Notes: generated from the sequence alone by a model not told the origin. 12,770 nt of DNA from Balneolales bacterium (GCA_007127665.1 SKYY01000162.1:1-12770), one strand, 5' to 3'; positions 1-7,596 are shown, counted from the first letter of the stretch. Program-made: numbers and translations.

Positions 1-2068
1 CCTCATTCATCTCCACCAGGAAGGTGCTCTCGCCGGCCGCCAGATTGTCCGAGGCCCCCACACGGGTAAAAATCTTGTCCACCACACCGATCTTCGCTTC
101 CCTGGCCGGCACGAACGATCCCACCTGCGCCAGCAGCACGATGAGCCCCGCCTGCCGGAGGATGATACTCTTTCCCGCCATGTTCGGGCCCGTGATCATC
201 AGGATCTGATCCGTTTTGCTGTCGACTGTGATATCATTGGGGATGAACGGCTCGCCCTGCGGCAGGAAACGCTCTACAACAGGATGGCGTCCTCCCCGGA
301 TCTCGATCGCCGTGCCTTCATTCACTGACGGCTTGACGTAGTTGTACCGGTAGGCCACCTCGGCCAGGCTTTGGAGGCAGTCGAGCTGCGCAAGCGCGTC
401 CGCGTTCTTCTGGACCGGTTCGGCGTGCTCCGCAACCGCATCCAGCAGTTCCATGAACAACTCCTGCTCCAGCACCTGGCTGCGCTCCTCGGACGACAGG
501 ATCTTCTCCTCGATCTCCTTGAGCTCCGGGGTGATGTAGCGCTCTGCGTTCACCAGCGTCTGTTTGCGGATGAAATCGTCGGGCACCTTGTCCTTGTGCG
601 CGTTGGTGACCTCGATGTAGTAGCCGAAGACGCGGTTGTAGCCGAGTTTGAGCGACGGGATCCGGGTACGCTCGACCAGGTCCTTCTGGATGCGCGCGAT
701 GTATTCTTTGCCGTGGCGCGCAATATCGCGGATCTCGTCCAGCTCGTCGGAGTAACCGTCGCGGATGACGCCGCCGTCGCGGATGCTCGCCGGGGGATCG
801 TCCACCAGCGCGGCGCCGATACGGTCCTGCAGTTCGGGCAGCAGCGTGAGCTGTTCCACGATTTTTTTGAGCAGCGACTCCTCCGCATCGGATAGCAGCT
901 CGCGCAGTGCCGGGATCCGGTTCAGGGAATCGTTCAGCTGCCTGAGCTCGCGCGCATTGGCCCGTTTGACGCAGATGCGGGACACCAGGCGTTCCATGTC
1001 GCCGATCTCCCTGAGGATCTCGCGAAGCTGCTGGCGCAGATCGTGCCGGATGTGCAGCACCTCCACGGCCTGCAGCCGGTGCCGGATTTCTTCCAGATCC
1101 TTGAGCGGACGCATGAGCCACTTGCGCAGCAGTCGTCCCCCCATGGCCGTGCCCGTCTGGTCCAGGATGGATATAAGCGTGCCCTCGGTGCCGCCCTGCT
1201 GCATGCTGGTGATCAGCTCCAGGTTGCGTTTTGTGGATGCGTCCAGCATCATGTACCCGGTGTTGTCGAACGTGCTGAGGGTGCGCAGATGTCCGAGCGA
1301 GGCGCGCTGGTTTTCCCGCACATAGTGCAGAAGCGCGCCGGCGGCGACGTGGGCCGTTTCCAGCTCCTCCACCCCGAAACCTTTGAGCGAATGGGTGCCG
1401 AAATGTTCCAGCAGCACATCGTAGCCGTAGCGGCCCTCGTAGATCCACTCCTCCTGCCAGGTGATGACATACTGCGACAGCCAATCGGGCACGGACGATT
1501 TGAGCTTCTTGCAAACCAGAATCTCGGCCGGGGCCAGCGAGGCCAGCACTTCACGCAGCTCTTTCAGCGGCAATTCGGAGACGGAAAATTCACCGGTGGA
1601 TATGTCCGCGAAGGCCAGACCGTATGCCCTGGGACCCGGGTGGACCGCCGCGACGTAGTTGTTCCGGTTGCGGTCGAGCACCTTGTCGGACAGCGTCACC
1701 CCCGGTGTAACCACTTCGGTGATCTCGCGGTTGACGAGCTTGCGTCCGGCCGCCTTGGCCTGGGCCGGATCTTCGGCCTGATCACACACCGCAACGCGAA
1801 ATCCCTTTTTGACCAGTTTCGGCAGATAACTGTCCAGCGCGTGGTAGGGAAAACCGGCCAGCGGAGTCTGGTCGCCGGCATTATTGCGGCGGGTCAGCGT
1901 AATCCCGAGCTCGCGGCTGATGGTGATCGCGTCATCGGAGAACGTCTCGTAAAAATCTCCCACACGGAACAGCAGAAGCGTACCGGGATGCTTTTCCTTT
2001 ATCTCATGGTACTGACGCATCAGGGGCGTCATTTCCTTTCTGCCGGTTGCGGTGTTCGGTTTTGCCAT
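1..2068 (-). CDS. mutS: DNA mismatch repair protein MutS (3' end beyond window)
   Basis: MutS binds base mismatches and small loops as a dimer and recruits MutL through an ATP-driven clamp. I translated the minus strand from the ATG at 2068 and it stays open, without a frameshift, for 689 codons to the window edge. The mismatch-reading Phe-x-Glu motif is present (GDFYETF, F39 and E41). The core has LDASTKRNLEL followed by TGTAMGGRLLRKWL, and the clamp/core region contains FGYYIEVTNAH. The Walker A motif GPNMAGKS lies at residues 627-634 (bases 190-167), close to its place in E. coli MutS. The visible part ends in ASDNLAAGESTFLVEM, so Walker B and the dimerisation tail (about 150-200 residues) are missing. 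The start is supported by AAAGG a few bases upstream; ATG at codon 13 is an alternative. It is divergent from the glycosylase gene at 2203. Confidence 0.97.
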   Translation of the reverse strand, partial: MAKPNTATGRKEMTPLMRQYHEIKEKHPGTLLLFRVGDFYETFSDDAITISRELGITLTRRNNAGDQTPLAGFPYHALDSYLPKLVKKGFRVAVCDQAEDPAQAKAAGRKLVNREITEVVTPGVTLSDKVLDRNRNNYVAAVHPGPRAYGLAFADISTGEFSVSELPLKELREVLASLAPAEILVCKKLKSSVPDWLSQYVITWQEEWIYEGRYGYDVLLEHFGTHSLKGFGVEELETAHVAAGALLHYVRENQRASLGHLRTLSTFDNTGYMMLDASTKRNLELITSMQQGGTEGTLISILDQTGTAMGGRLLRKWLMRPLKDLEEIRHRLQAVEVLHIRHDLRQQLREILREIGDMERLVSRICVKRANARELRQLNDSLNRIPALRELLSDAEESLLKKIVEQLTLLPELQDRIGAALVDDPPASIRDGGVIRDGYSDELDEIRDIARHGKEYIARIQKDLVERTRIPSLKLGYNRVFGYYIEVTNAHKDKVPDDFIRKQTLVNAERYITPELKEIEEKILSSEERSQVLEQELFMELLDAVAEHAEPVQKNADALAQLDCLQSLAEVAYRYNYVKPSVNEGTAIEIRGGRHPVVERFLPQGEPFIPNDITVDSKTDQILMITGPNMAGKSIILRQAGLIVLLAQVGSFVPAREAKIGVVDKIFTRVGASDNLAAGESTFLVEMNE

Positions 2069-2202
2069 GCGGACCTTTTATTTTATAGTCTCCAAAAATA
2101 GGATAACTGCACGACAAGGTAAATTGACAGTTGTCAAAAGATTGGAATAGCAGTCGCCATTTTGGGACTTTTCCAACAGAAAACATCCACAGATAACGTC
2201 AC
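2069..2202. promoter_or_regulatory. Divergent mutS / DNA glycosylase control region with palindrome
   Basis: These 134 bp separate two divergent DNA-repair genes and must hold promoters for both. The palindrome TTGACA-GT-TGTCAA lies at 2124-2137; each arm reads as a -35-like TTGACA in opposite directions. On the minus strand TATTTTTG (2100-2093) fits the Bacteroidota -7 consensus TAnnTTTG, about 25 bases before the mutS start, but the nearest TTG is too close for a good -33 element. No convincing -10 box follows the plus-strand TTGACA. The palindrome is directly visible; its role as operator or promoter is inference. Confidence 0.35.
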
Positions 2203-2814
2203 ATGTATACCAGGCTGCCCAAAACTTTCTATCTGGATGATGATGTGGTCTCGCGGGCCCGGGCGCTGCTGGGCTGCCGCTTGTGGACGCGGATCAACGG
2301 TGAGCTAACGGCCGGGGTCATCGTGGAGACAGAGGCGTATGACGGACTGACCGACCGGGCATCACATGCTTACGGGGGAAGGCGCACACGGCGAACAGAG
2401 GTTTTTTACCGGCCGGGCGGCATCGCGTACACCTATTTATGTTACGGTATCCACACCCTGTTCAATGTGATCACCGGGCCGGCGGAGGTACCGCAGGCCG
2501 TGCTGATCAGAGCTGTTGCACCATGCGAGGGGCTGGAGACCATCCTCTCACGGAGAAAACAGACGCAAGTCCAGCGCAACACAGCAGGCGGGCCCGGACT
2601 CGTGAGCCAGGCGCTTGGCATCACCACGTCTCTCAACGGAACCGATCTCAGCGGCAATACGGTCTGGCTGACCTCGGGGGCACAGGATGAAAAGCCGACA
2701 GAGTCTGACATCCTTGCCTCTCCACGCATCGGGATTGACTATGCCGGGGAGGATGCGTTTCTGCCCTGGCGTTTTCGCGTCAGGGATTCGGCATTTACAA
2801 GTCCGGCAAAATAA
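2203..2814 (+). CDS. 3-methyladenine DNA glycosylase (Mpg/AAG family)
   Basis: This family excises alkylated and deaminated purines (3-methyladenine, hypoxanthine, ethenoadenine) by flipping the base and hydrolysing the glycosidic bond, starting base-excision repair. At 203 residues it has normal bacterial length. The active-site signature VETEAY is at 41-46. By alignment with human AAG, E44 matches catalytic E125, Y46 matches Y127, H55 matches H136, Y78 matches the intercalating Y159, N88 matches N169 and R103 matches R182. GGRRTRRTE (58-66) and GGPGLV further on are also typical. No strong Shine-Dalgarno precedes the ATG, but the N-terminus (TFYLDDDVVSRARALLG) aligns with family starts and no better start is seen. 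It is divergent from mutS and convergent with the DUF4168 gene. The bacterial gene is often called mpg or yxlJ; I leave the symbol blank because usage varies. Confidence 0.95.
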   Translation: MYTRLPKTFYLDDDVVSRARALLGCRLWTRINGELTAGVIVETEAYDGLTDRASHAYGGRRTRRTEVFYRPGGIAYTYLCYGIHTLFNVITGPAEVPQAVLIRAVAPCEGLETILSRRKQTQVQRNTAGGPGLVSQALGITTSLNGTDLSGNTVWLTSGAQDEKPTESDILASPRIGIDYAGEDAFLPWRFRVRDSAFTSPAK

Positions 2815-2993
2815 GATGCGTGCACCCGGCAACAAGCAGAAATAATCGGGTCAACTCCAGCCATGAACCCGGCCTGGCCCAGAATCTATCCGTGCTGACT
2901 TGCCAGTTATTGCTGCTGCTTTTATTCGTTCCTACTGCTGTAGATGCGGCACCTGCTCCTATACAGACGCTACTCGTGAGGCATAAACGGATA

Positions 2994-3497
2994 CTACTGC
3001 TGCCCTTGCATCTGGGCTTCCATGATCATCTGCTGCATTTTCTGCTGCAGTTCCGGGTTGGTCTGGACGGCCATGAAAATCTCCTGGAATCGATCCAGCT
3101 CGAGCCCTTCATCTTCAATGGCGGCAATCAGTTTGGCTTCCATGTCTTGCTCAATTTCGCCGATCTGTGCCGAGGCAACCTCAAACTTCTCCACCTCTGA
3201 CTCCGAAACCTCCATTTCATCAGCGGACTGTCCCATCTGCATCCCCTGCAGGATCTTGTTGTATGTTTCCACTTCCAGTCCTTCTTCCTCAACAATGGTA
3301 ACCATTTCAATCTGGGCTTCGGTCTGGATTTGCTGGGCTTTCATGGATGCGTCGACAAAGGTCTTCAGTTCCTGGTCGGTCACCTCCGGAATATCCTGCT
3401 GTGGCGGAGCCGGCTGCTGAAATTGTGCCTGCGCCGAAGCGGCTCCAAAAAGGAAGATAACCGCCGTCATACATACTGCCATCAAAAAATGTTTCAT
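2994..3497 (-). CDS. Exported DUF4168 protein with internal duplication
   Basis: The 167-residue product starts with a signal peptide (MKHF, hydrophobic stretch 5-20, likely cleavage after AQA near residue 24), so it should be periplasmic or secreted. The mature part is acidic, Glu/Gln/Met-rich and predicted helical. It contains two copies of one unit, residues 38-87 and 96-145, aligned without gaps at an offset of 58. Each begins EV(T/S)(D/E) and carries a conserved EGLE followed by (Y/F)..I. The pattern of an N-terminal (D/E)xELxxF helix and a central EGL fits the DUF4168 family, which has no known biochemical role. Translation starts at ATG 3497 with a clear GAGGA box five bases upstream, one of the best in the window. 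The C-terminus is rich in Met and Gln. It is probably monocistronic, since both neighbours are in the opposite orientation. Confidence 0.85.
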   Translation of the reverse strand: MKHFLMAVCMTAVIFLFGAASAQAQFQQPAPPQQDIPEVTDQELKTFVDASMKAQQIQTEAQIEMVTIVEEEGLEVETYNKILQGMQMGQSADEMEVSESEVEKFEVASAQIGEIEQDMEAKLIAAIEDEGLELDRFQEIFMAVQTNPELQQKMQQMIMEAQMQGQQ

Positions 3498-3750
3498 TTT
3501 TTCCTCAATCGTTATTATTTAGAAATAGATGTAAAAGTGGTATAACCTTTAAAACATATAATTATTTTGAAAAAAACACGAATTTAATACAGAACTTTCA
3601 TTATACACATAGAAATGCTTTACTGCCAAACACTTGCACCAAAATACCCTGAACTGTACATGACCAGGCTAGCGCCAGGGCGCTCAGGCGTATAAGTAAA
3701 ACCGGTCATGGAACTGCATGTGAATTCATGAATCCAATAATTTTAAGCAG
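3498..3750. promoter_or_regulatory. AT-rich divergent intergenic region with nested inverted repeats
   Basis: This 253-bp gap lies between the divergent DUF4168 gene and the unknown membrane-anchored gene and is clearly more AT-rich than its neighbours, notably 3501-3650. It should hold both promoters. I cannot place a convincing -35/-10 or Bacteroidota -33/-7 pair for either gene. An outer inverted repeat CATGACC (3659-3665) / GGTCATG (3704-3710) encloses a perfect palindrome AGCGCC-AG-GGCGCT (3671-3684). The motif GAACTG plus a nearby CATG occurs on each side (3651-3662 and 3711-3720), so the outer repeat also has direct-repeat flanks. TATAAG at 3691-3696 is a possible -10-like element. Confidence 0.4.
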
Positions 3751-4428
3751 ATGAAGAAAAGAAAAAAAAGATCGGGTACTCTGATAGTCAGGCTTGGTGC
3801 TTTGATGGTAATCCTTGCGGCTGCCTACTTTGCAGTTGTACTTCTAATGGGAGAACGGGATTACGAGCCGGTCCACAGTGATACCCACCCCCCGCTTCCG
3901 GCCATGATGCATGAGGGCCGGCCTGTCATAGAATCCATTGTGAGGTGGCGTCAAATTGATAATCTGGACGTGGATGAAATCAACCGGATTCTTCCTGAGT
4001 CATTTGAGGTGTTGATACTGGGTGAAGACATTACCGCCAACAGCGCAGACAACCATGTAATCATTCACAAGGACTCGGATCTCCCCGGATTGCATCCCCT
4101 CCTGCGTGACGCGGGTTACACGCATGTCTTTTGGAACCTTGCCGTATATGAACTGAAGGATGATACGCTTCATCCGATTCTTCAGATCGACAGGGAAGCC
4201 ATACGCGACGGATATGGGCGGCAGCTCATCGACCAGGTTCCTGCCACAAATGGATATGCCCTGGTGATCGAACCTTACGAAAATGACGCACTCTATGACG
4301 CGCCTGTCATGCTTCTGGAAATCGTCATGCTCAGCGATGAAGGCAGAGAGGCGAGTGACGATATCATCATTTACTGGGATCCCTCTGAGGCCGCTTTTAA
4401 AGCGACGAATACCTTTGGAGCTCCTTGA
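3751..4428 (+). CDS. Membrane-anchored protein of unknown function
   Basis: I do not recognise this 225-residue protein. The N-terminus is very basic (KKRKKRS) and is followed by one hydrophobic segment at about residues 11-33, so it is most likely a single-pass inner-membrane protein with its C-terminal part outside the cytoplasm (positive-inside rule). The remaining ~190 residues are acidic and mixed alpha/beta, with alternating hydrophobic strands such as FEVLILGED and GYALVIEPYEN. There are no Cys pairs, repeats or catalytic motifs that I can name. The region around residues 60-180, with VIIHKD and FWNLAVYEL, looks like a compact soluble domain. The Shine-Dalgarno is weak (AAG about seven bases upstream). 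Codon use resembles the neighbours, so it is probably a real gene. It is followed by a 234-bp gap, so it may be transcribed alone. Confidence 0.75.
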   Translation: MKKRKKRSGTLIVRLGALMVILAAAYFAVVLLMGERDYEPVHSDTHPPLPAMMHEGRPVIESIVRWRQIDNLDVDEINRILPESFEVLILGEDITANSADNHVIIHKDSDLPGLHPLLRDAGYTHVFWNLAVYELKDDTLHPILQIDREAIRDGYGRQLIDQVPATNGYALVIEPYENDALYDAPVMLLEIVMLSDEGREASDDIIIYWDPSEAAFKATNTFGAP

Positions 4429-4662
4429 GCTGCACTTCTCTTTTTACCCCTCAGAGCATAATTCGCACGTTTTTGGCAGTGAGCTGTTTGTTTTCTGATG
4501 TTTCAGCCTCCTTTTGCGGACAAGAACCCGGGTTGGGCGAGACCGGCGTGTGTCACCCGATTCCACCCTAAATTGCAATCATTTTTTTACAGTGGGCGGG
4601 ATATTGTTTATTTTCGGGTTCGGACTGGAATTTTTCACATCTATCACCATTATCACTGAATT
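4429..4662. other. Intergenic region upstream of DUF6580 gene
   Basis: No gene, RNA or riboswitch is recognised in these 234 bp. A small inverted repeat AGCTC-CTT-GAGCT (4419-4431) spans the stop codon of the preceding gene, with a CTTTTT run some 10 bases further on. It is at best a weak terminator. The stretch 4584-4662 is AT-rich and likely contains the promoter of the DUF6580/dehydrogenase unit, but no clear promoter boxes are visible. Confidence 0.3.
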
Positions 4663-5193
4663 ATGAACAAGCATCGGATAATCGCCTTATCGATACTGAT
4701 TCTTGCAGCAGTTTTGCTTCGGTTTCTTCCTCATCCCCCAAATTTCACACCCATAGCCGCACTGGCACTTTTTTCCGGCGTCATCTTTCGTGACCGCGTC
4801 ATGGCTCTGGCAATGCCGATTGGGGTGATGCTTGTTTCGGACCTGTTTCTGGGATGGCACGGCACTATTCTGTATGTCTACGGAGCTTTTGCCCTGATGG
4901 TGTTCCTGGGCCGCTCACTGAAGAACCATGTCACTATCGGCTACATTGCCGGTGGAGGCATCACCGGGTCCATTCTGTTCTTCATCATCACAAACTTCGG
5001 TGTCTGGATGTCCGGGACCATGTATCCGCCCACCTGGGAGGGGCTCATCGCAGCCTATATTGCCGCTGTGCCCTTTCTCCACAACATGATTCTCGGCACA
5101 TTGTTCTACAGTGCCGTTTTCTTCGGTGCTTTTCACGTTGCTGAGCGCCTGGTTCCGTCCATCCGTGAGCAAGCCGGACATCTCCGGGCCTGA
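4663..5193 (+). CDS. DUF6580 family membrane protein (putative transporter)
   Basis: The 176-residue product is hydrophobic with about five or six membrane segments, roughly at 5-22, 31-42, 46-64, 68-85, 92-115 and 130-158. The signature NFTPIAALALFSG (27-39), the D60-x-x-LGWH motif and the C-terminal LHNMILGT (139-146) match the DUF6580 family, annotated as putative transport proteins resembling small substrate-binding membrane subunits. The substrate is unknown, and no energising ATPase gene is in the window. The second conserved loop, FGVWMSGTMYPPTWEG, follows a long helix and is typical of the family. No Shine-Dalgarno is evident before the ATG. The short-chain dehydrogenase starts 20 bp after the stop codon, so the two genes are probably co-transcribed, which may or may not reflect a shared pathway. 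Confidence 0.85.
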   Translation: MNKHRIIALSILILAAVLLRFLPHPPNFTPIAALALFSGVIFRDRVMALAMPIGVMLVSDLFLGWHGTILYVYGAFALMVFLGRSLKNHVTIGYIAGGGITGSILFFIITNFGVWMSGTMYPPTWEGLIAAYIAAVPFLHNMILGTLFYSAVFFGAFHVAERLVPSIREQAGHLRA

Positions 5194-5213
5194 AAACAGC
5201 AGCCGGTTTGAAC

Positions 5214-5951
5214 ATGGAAAAAGCATCGCGGAAAGCCGTCATAATTGGCGCCAGCTCGGGCATTGGTGCCGCCCTGGCCGAAGAACTATCCAGGCGGGGA
5301 TACGTATTGGGACTGGCTGCGCGCAGGACTGAGCTGATGGTTAATGAGCTGCAACCAAGGCTCTCTTCCCCGTCATATTCCACCTTCATGGATCTGATGG
5401 ACATTGAGTCCTCCATAAAGGCCCTTCACGAACTGATCGGACAGCTGGGGGGGATCGACCTGCTGGTGATCAACTCCGGGATATCCGGCAGCTCACCGCG
5501 AATGGAACGGGAGGCAACCGAAAACCTGATCCGGATCAATGTGCTTGGCTTTGCCGGAATGCTCCACGAGGGATACCGTATCTTCCAGAAACAGGGGCAT
5601 GGACACATTGTCGGAGTTTCCTCCATTGCATCCCTCCTTCCGCATCCGAACGGGTCCGCCTACAATGCGTCCAAGGCATTTGTTTCAAACTATCTGGATA
5701 GCATCCGCCTGCGCATCAGACGGCGCGGAGAGAACATCTCGGTCACCGACGTACTGCCCGGATACGTACTCACACCCATGACCGAAGAGAACAAGCGCAT
5801 GTTCTGGGTAGCGAATGTGGAAAAAGCCGCACGGCAGATTGCTGACGACATCGGGAAAAAAAGGGCGGTAAGTTACATTTCCCGGCGCTGGCGACTCGTT
5901 GCCTGGCTCCTTTCGCTCATGCCACGGGGCCTCCTGAACAGGATTCTGTAG
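5214..5951 (+). CDS. Short-chain dehydrogenase/reductase (SDR)
   Basis: This is a classical NAD(P)-dependent oxidoreductase of 245 residues with a Rossmann fold. The cofactor motif GASSGIG is at 12-18. The usual NAG motif is replaced by NSG at 87-89. The catalytic tetrad N109, S137, Y150 and K154 is complete, with the S-to-Y spacing of 13 and the YNASK form of YxxxK. The Arg pair after the second strand (AARRTE) suggests a preference for NADP(H), as inference. The C-terminal tail (RRWRLVAWLLSLMPRGLLNRIL, split here as RRWRLVAWLLSL and MPRGLLNRIL) is basic and amphipathic and could associate with the membrane. I chose ATG 5214; an in-frame TTG at 5208 would add two residues. The substrate cannot be predicted. 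It sits 20 bp behind the DUF6580 gene, and a 21-bp tandem repeat begins at its stop codon. Confidence 0.93.
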   Translation: MEKASRKAVIIGASSGIGAALAEELSRRGYVLGLAARRTELMVNELQPRLSSPSYSTFMDLMDIESSIKALHELIGQLGGIDLLVINSGISGSSPRMEREATENLIRINVLGFAGMLHEGYRIFQKQGHGHIVGVSSIASLLPHPNGSAYNASKAFVSNYLDSIRLRIRRRGENISVTDVLPGYVLTPMTEENKRMFWVANVEKAARQIADDIGKKRAVSYISRRWRLVAWLLSLMPRGLLNRIL

Positions 5952-6074
5952 CTGCAATTCCCTATTCCAGATCTGCAAAACGGGATTCCCAAACTGCGCT
6001 TCTGTATACTCAAACTGCGCTTCTGTATTCAGTAGCTGTACAACTGTATTTTGAAGTTGCGCTACTGTTTTCCG
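5949..6074. repeat. Six degenerate tandem copies of a 21-bp unit
   Basis: Units lie at 5949, 5970, 5991, 6012, 6033 and 6054, each exactly 21 bp. The best pair (5991-6011 and 6012-6032) matches at 18 of 21 positions and shares AAACTGCGCTTCTGTAT. Columns 2 (A), 5-6 (TG), 12 (C) and 17 (T) are the same in all six copies, and column 4 is C in five. The first copy begins with the TAG stop of the dehydrogenase. Because 21 is a multiple of three, the minus strand has one open frame through the array reading as a seven-residue repeat (for example TEAQFEY TEAQFGN). That frame has no ATG start, is closed by a stop just upstream, and runs on into antisense of the dehydrogenase, so coding is unlikely. 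Function unknown. Confidence 0.8.
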
Positions 6075-6243
6075 CTTTACAATCCGGCCTTATTTCGTAT
6101 TTTTTACATCCATCACCTGCTCGTGTTGTCAGTTTGATGAATGGCTCCCAGGCCATCTTGTTACGGCTCACCCGACACGGCAATCGAGGATCGTAATCCA
6201 GGTGATGCCGATTGATACCCGGGAATCCAAACGAGGCACAGCC
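6075..6243 (+). promoter_or_regulatory. Leader region of mgtE with GAGG ribosome-binding site
   Basis: These 169 bp run from the end of the 21-bp array to the mgtE start. GAGG at 6233-6236, seven bases before ATG 6244, is a good Shine-Dalgarno and decides the start over the in-frame GTG 6202 and ATG 6205. A small hairpin ATGGC-TCCCAG-GCCAT lies at 6141-6156. I looked for a long structured leader of the magnesium-sensing (M-box) kind and see no recognisable one. Promoter boxes are not obvious. Confidence 0.5.
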
Positions 6244-7596
6244 ATGATCAACAAGGAGCTCATAAAACCGGAAATCACAGAGCTGATCGAGCAGCAGAAA
6301 TGGACGGAACTCCGTGAATCCATCGAAGACTGGCCCATTCCCGAGATAGCCGATCTTATGGAGACGCTCGACAAGCGTGATCGGGTTGTCTTCTTCCGGA
6401 TCCTTCCGCGGGAAATCAGCACGGCCACGTTTGCCCATTTCGAGCCGGAACAGCAGAACGCCCTGCTGCTTGAAATGACCGACGACGAAACGCGCCAGCT
6501 TCTTGCCAATCTGGCACCGGATGACCGGACTGCACTTCTGGACGAACTGCCCGGACAGGTGACGCAGCAGCTGCTCAACCTGCTCAGCCCGCAGGACCTT
6601 AAGGAGGCCCGCTACCTGCTCGGTTATCCCGAAGAGAGTGTCGGAAGGCTCATGACGCCCGACTACCTGGCCGTCAGGCCGCATTGGACCATCGGACAGG
6701 CGCTGGACCACATTCGCAAAATGGGCCGCCAGAGCGAGACGATCAACATGATCTACGTCACCGATCCCGCCTGGAAACTGCTCGATGCACTCGAACTGCA
6801 GCTCTTCATCCTTTCCGATCCGGAGTTGAAAGTTTTGGATATCATGGACGACTCCTATATCGCCGTTTCTGCTTTCGATGACAGAGAATCGGCAGTCCAG
6901 GTCGTCCAGAAATATGACAAAACCGTACTGCCCGTTGTCGACTCCGACGGTATTCTGCTCGGGATAGTGACCGTCGACGACCTTCTTGACGTTGCCGAAG
7001 AAGAGGTGACCGAGGATTTCCACAAGACCGCGGCCGTTGCCCCTCTCCGTACCAGCTATCGCGAAGCAACCATCTTCTCTCTGTTCAGCAAACGGATATC
7101 ATGGCTGATAGTACTCGTCTTCGTCAACCTGATATCCTCCGGAATCATTGAAGCATTTGAAGAGGTACTTGCTTCTGCGATTGCCCTGTCCTTTTTCATC
7201 CCGCTGCTCATCGGAAGCGGCGGTAATACCGGTGCACAATCAGCCACCCTTATGGTGCGTGCCATTGCCATCGGCGACCTGCAACTGAGTCAGTGGTTAC
7301 GTGCCGTGGGCAAGGAGATTTTGGTCGGTATCACACTTGGAATTGCCATGGGTATCACCAGCTGGGTGCTTGGCGTCTATCGCGGTGGCGCGGAAATTGG
7401 AATCGTCGTCGGGCTTTCAATGATTGCCATCGTACTGGCCGCCAACATTATCGGCACCATATTGCCATTTCTGCTGACCCGCTTTAATATAGACCCGGCC
7501 GTTGCAAGCAGCCCGCTTGTGACCACGATTGTCGACGCGGTTGGCCTCGTAATTTACTTCACCATTGCCAGCATTGTAATTGGCGTGAGCATGTGA
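6244..7596 (+). CDS. mgtE: Magnesium channel/transporter MgtE
   Basis: MgtE is a homodimeric inner-membrane Mg2+ channel gated by cytosolic magnesium. The 450-residue product has the family's usual length. Order of parts: a superhelical N domain of about 1-125 (repeats such as LLANLAPDDRTALLDELP), a CBS pair at about 137-258 (GRLMTPDY... and DIMDDSYIAV...), a connecting plug helix at about 260-280, then about five membrane helices from 285 to 450. The family signature GSGGNTGAQ is at 324-332, following a proline at 320. The pore aspartate, in TTIVDAVGL, is D431, equivalent by motif to D432 of Thermus MgtE. Start ATG 6244 is supported by GAGG seven bases upstream and by the typical N-terminal MINKELIKPEI; the in-frame GTG 6202 would add 14 unlike residues. 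It is convergent with the kinase gene, 56 bp apart, with no clear terminator between them. Confidence 0.97.
   Translation: MINKELIKPEITELIEQQKWTELRESIEDWPIPEIADLMETLDKRDRVVFFRILPREISTATFAHFEPEQQNALLLEMTDDETRQLLANLAPDDRTALLDELPGQVTQQLLNLLSPQDLKEARYLLGYPEESVGRLMTPDYLAVRPHWTIGQALDHIRKMGRQSETINMIYVTDPAWKLLDALELQLFILSDPELKVLDIMDDSYIAVSAFDDRESAVQVVQKYDKTVLPVVDSDGILLGIVTVDDLLDVAEEEVTEDFHKTAAVAPLRTSYREATIFSLFSKRISWLIVLVFVNLISSGIIEAFEEVLASAIALSFFIPLLIGSGGNTGAQSATLMVRAIAIGDLQLSQWLRAVGKEILVGITLGIAMGITSWVLGVYRGGAEIGIVVGLSMIAIVLAANIIGTILPFLLTRFNIDPAVASSPLVTTIVDAVGLVIYFTIASIVIGVSM

Noticed and set aside
318..1514. Long minus-strand open frame of 398 codons inside mutS
   Set aside because: Its translation is low-complexity (Arg, Ala, Gly, His rich) and lies in another frame of the continuous, motif-bearing MutS frame.
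1043..2101. Plus-strand open frame of 352 codons opposite mutS
   Set aside because: It is antisense to conserved MutS domains; no family features and no ribosome-binding site.
2847..2871. Terminator hairpin CGGGT/ACCCG between glycosylase and DUF4168 genes
   Set aside because: Only five paired bases, a 15-base loop and no T-run on either strand.
2820..3200. Plus-strand open frame with a Leu-rich stretch after the glycosylase
   Set aside because: Two thirds of it is the complement of the DUF4168 gene, which has a signal peptide, a good GAGGA site and an internal duplication.
4500..4662. Cobalamin or other riboswitch before the putative transporter gene
   Set aside because: A CAGTGGGCGG stretch caught the eye, but the conserved boxes and multi-stem layout of a cobalamin element are missing.
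6010..7023. Minus-strand open frame of 337 codons opposite mgtE
   Set aside because: It is the complement of the N, CBS and linker parts of MgtE; the start is inside mgtE and no domain is recognised.
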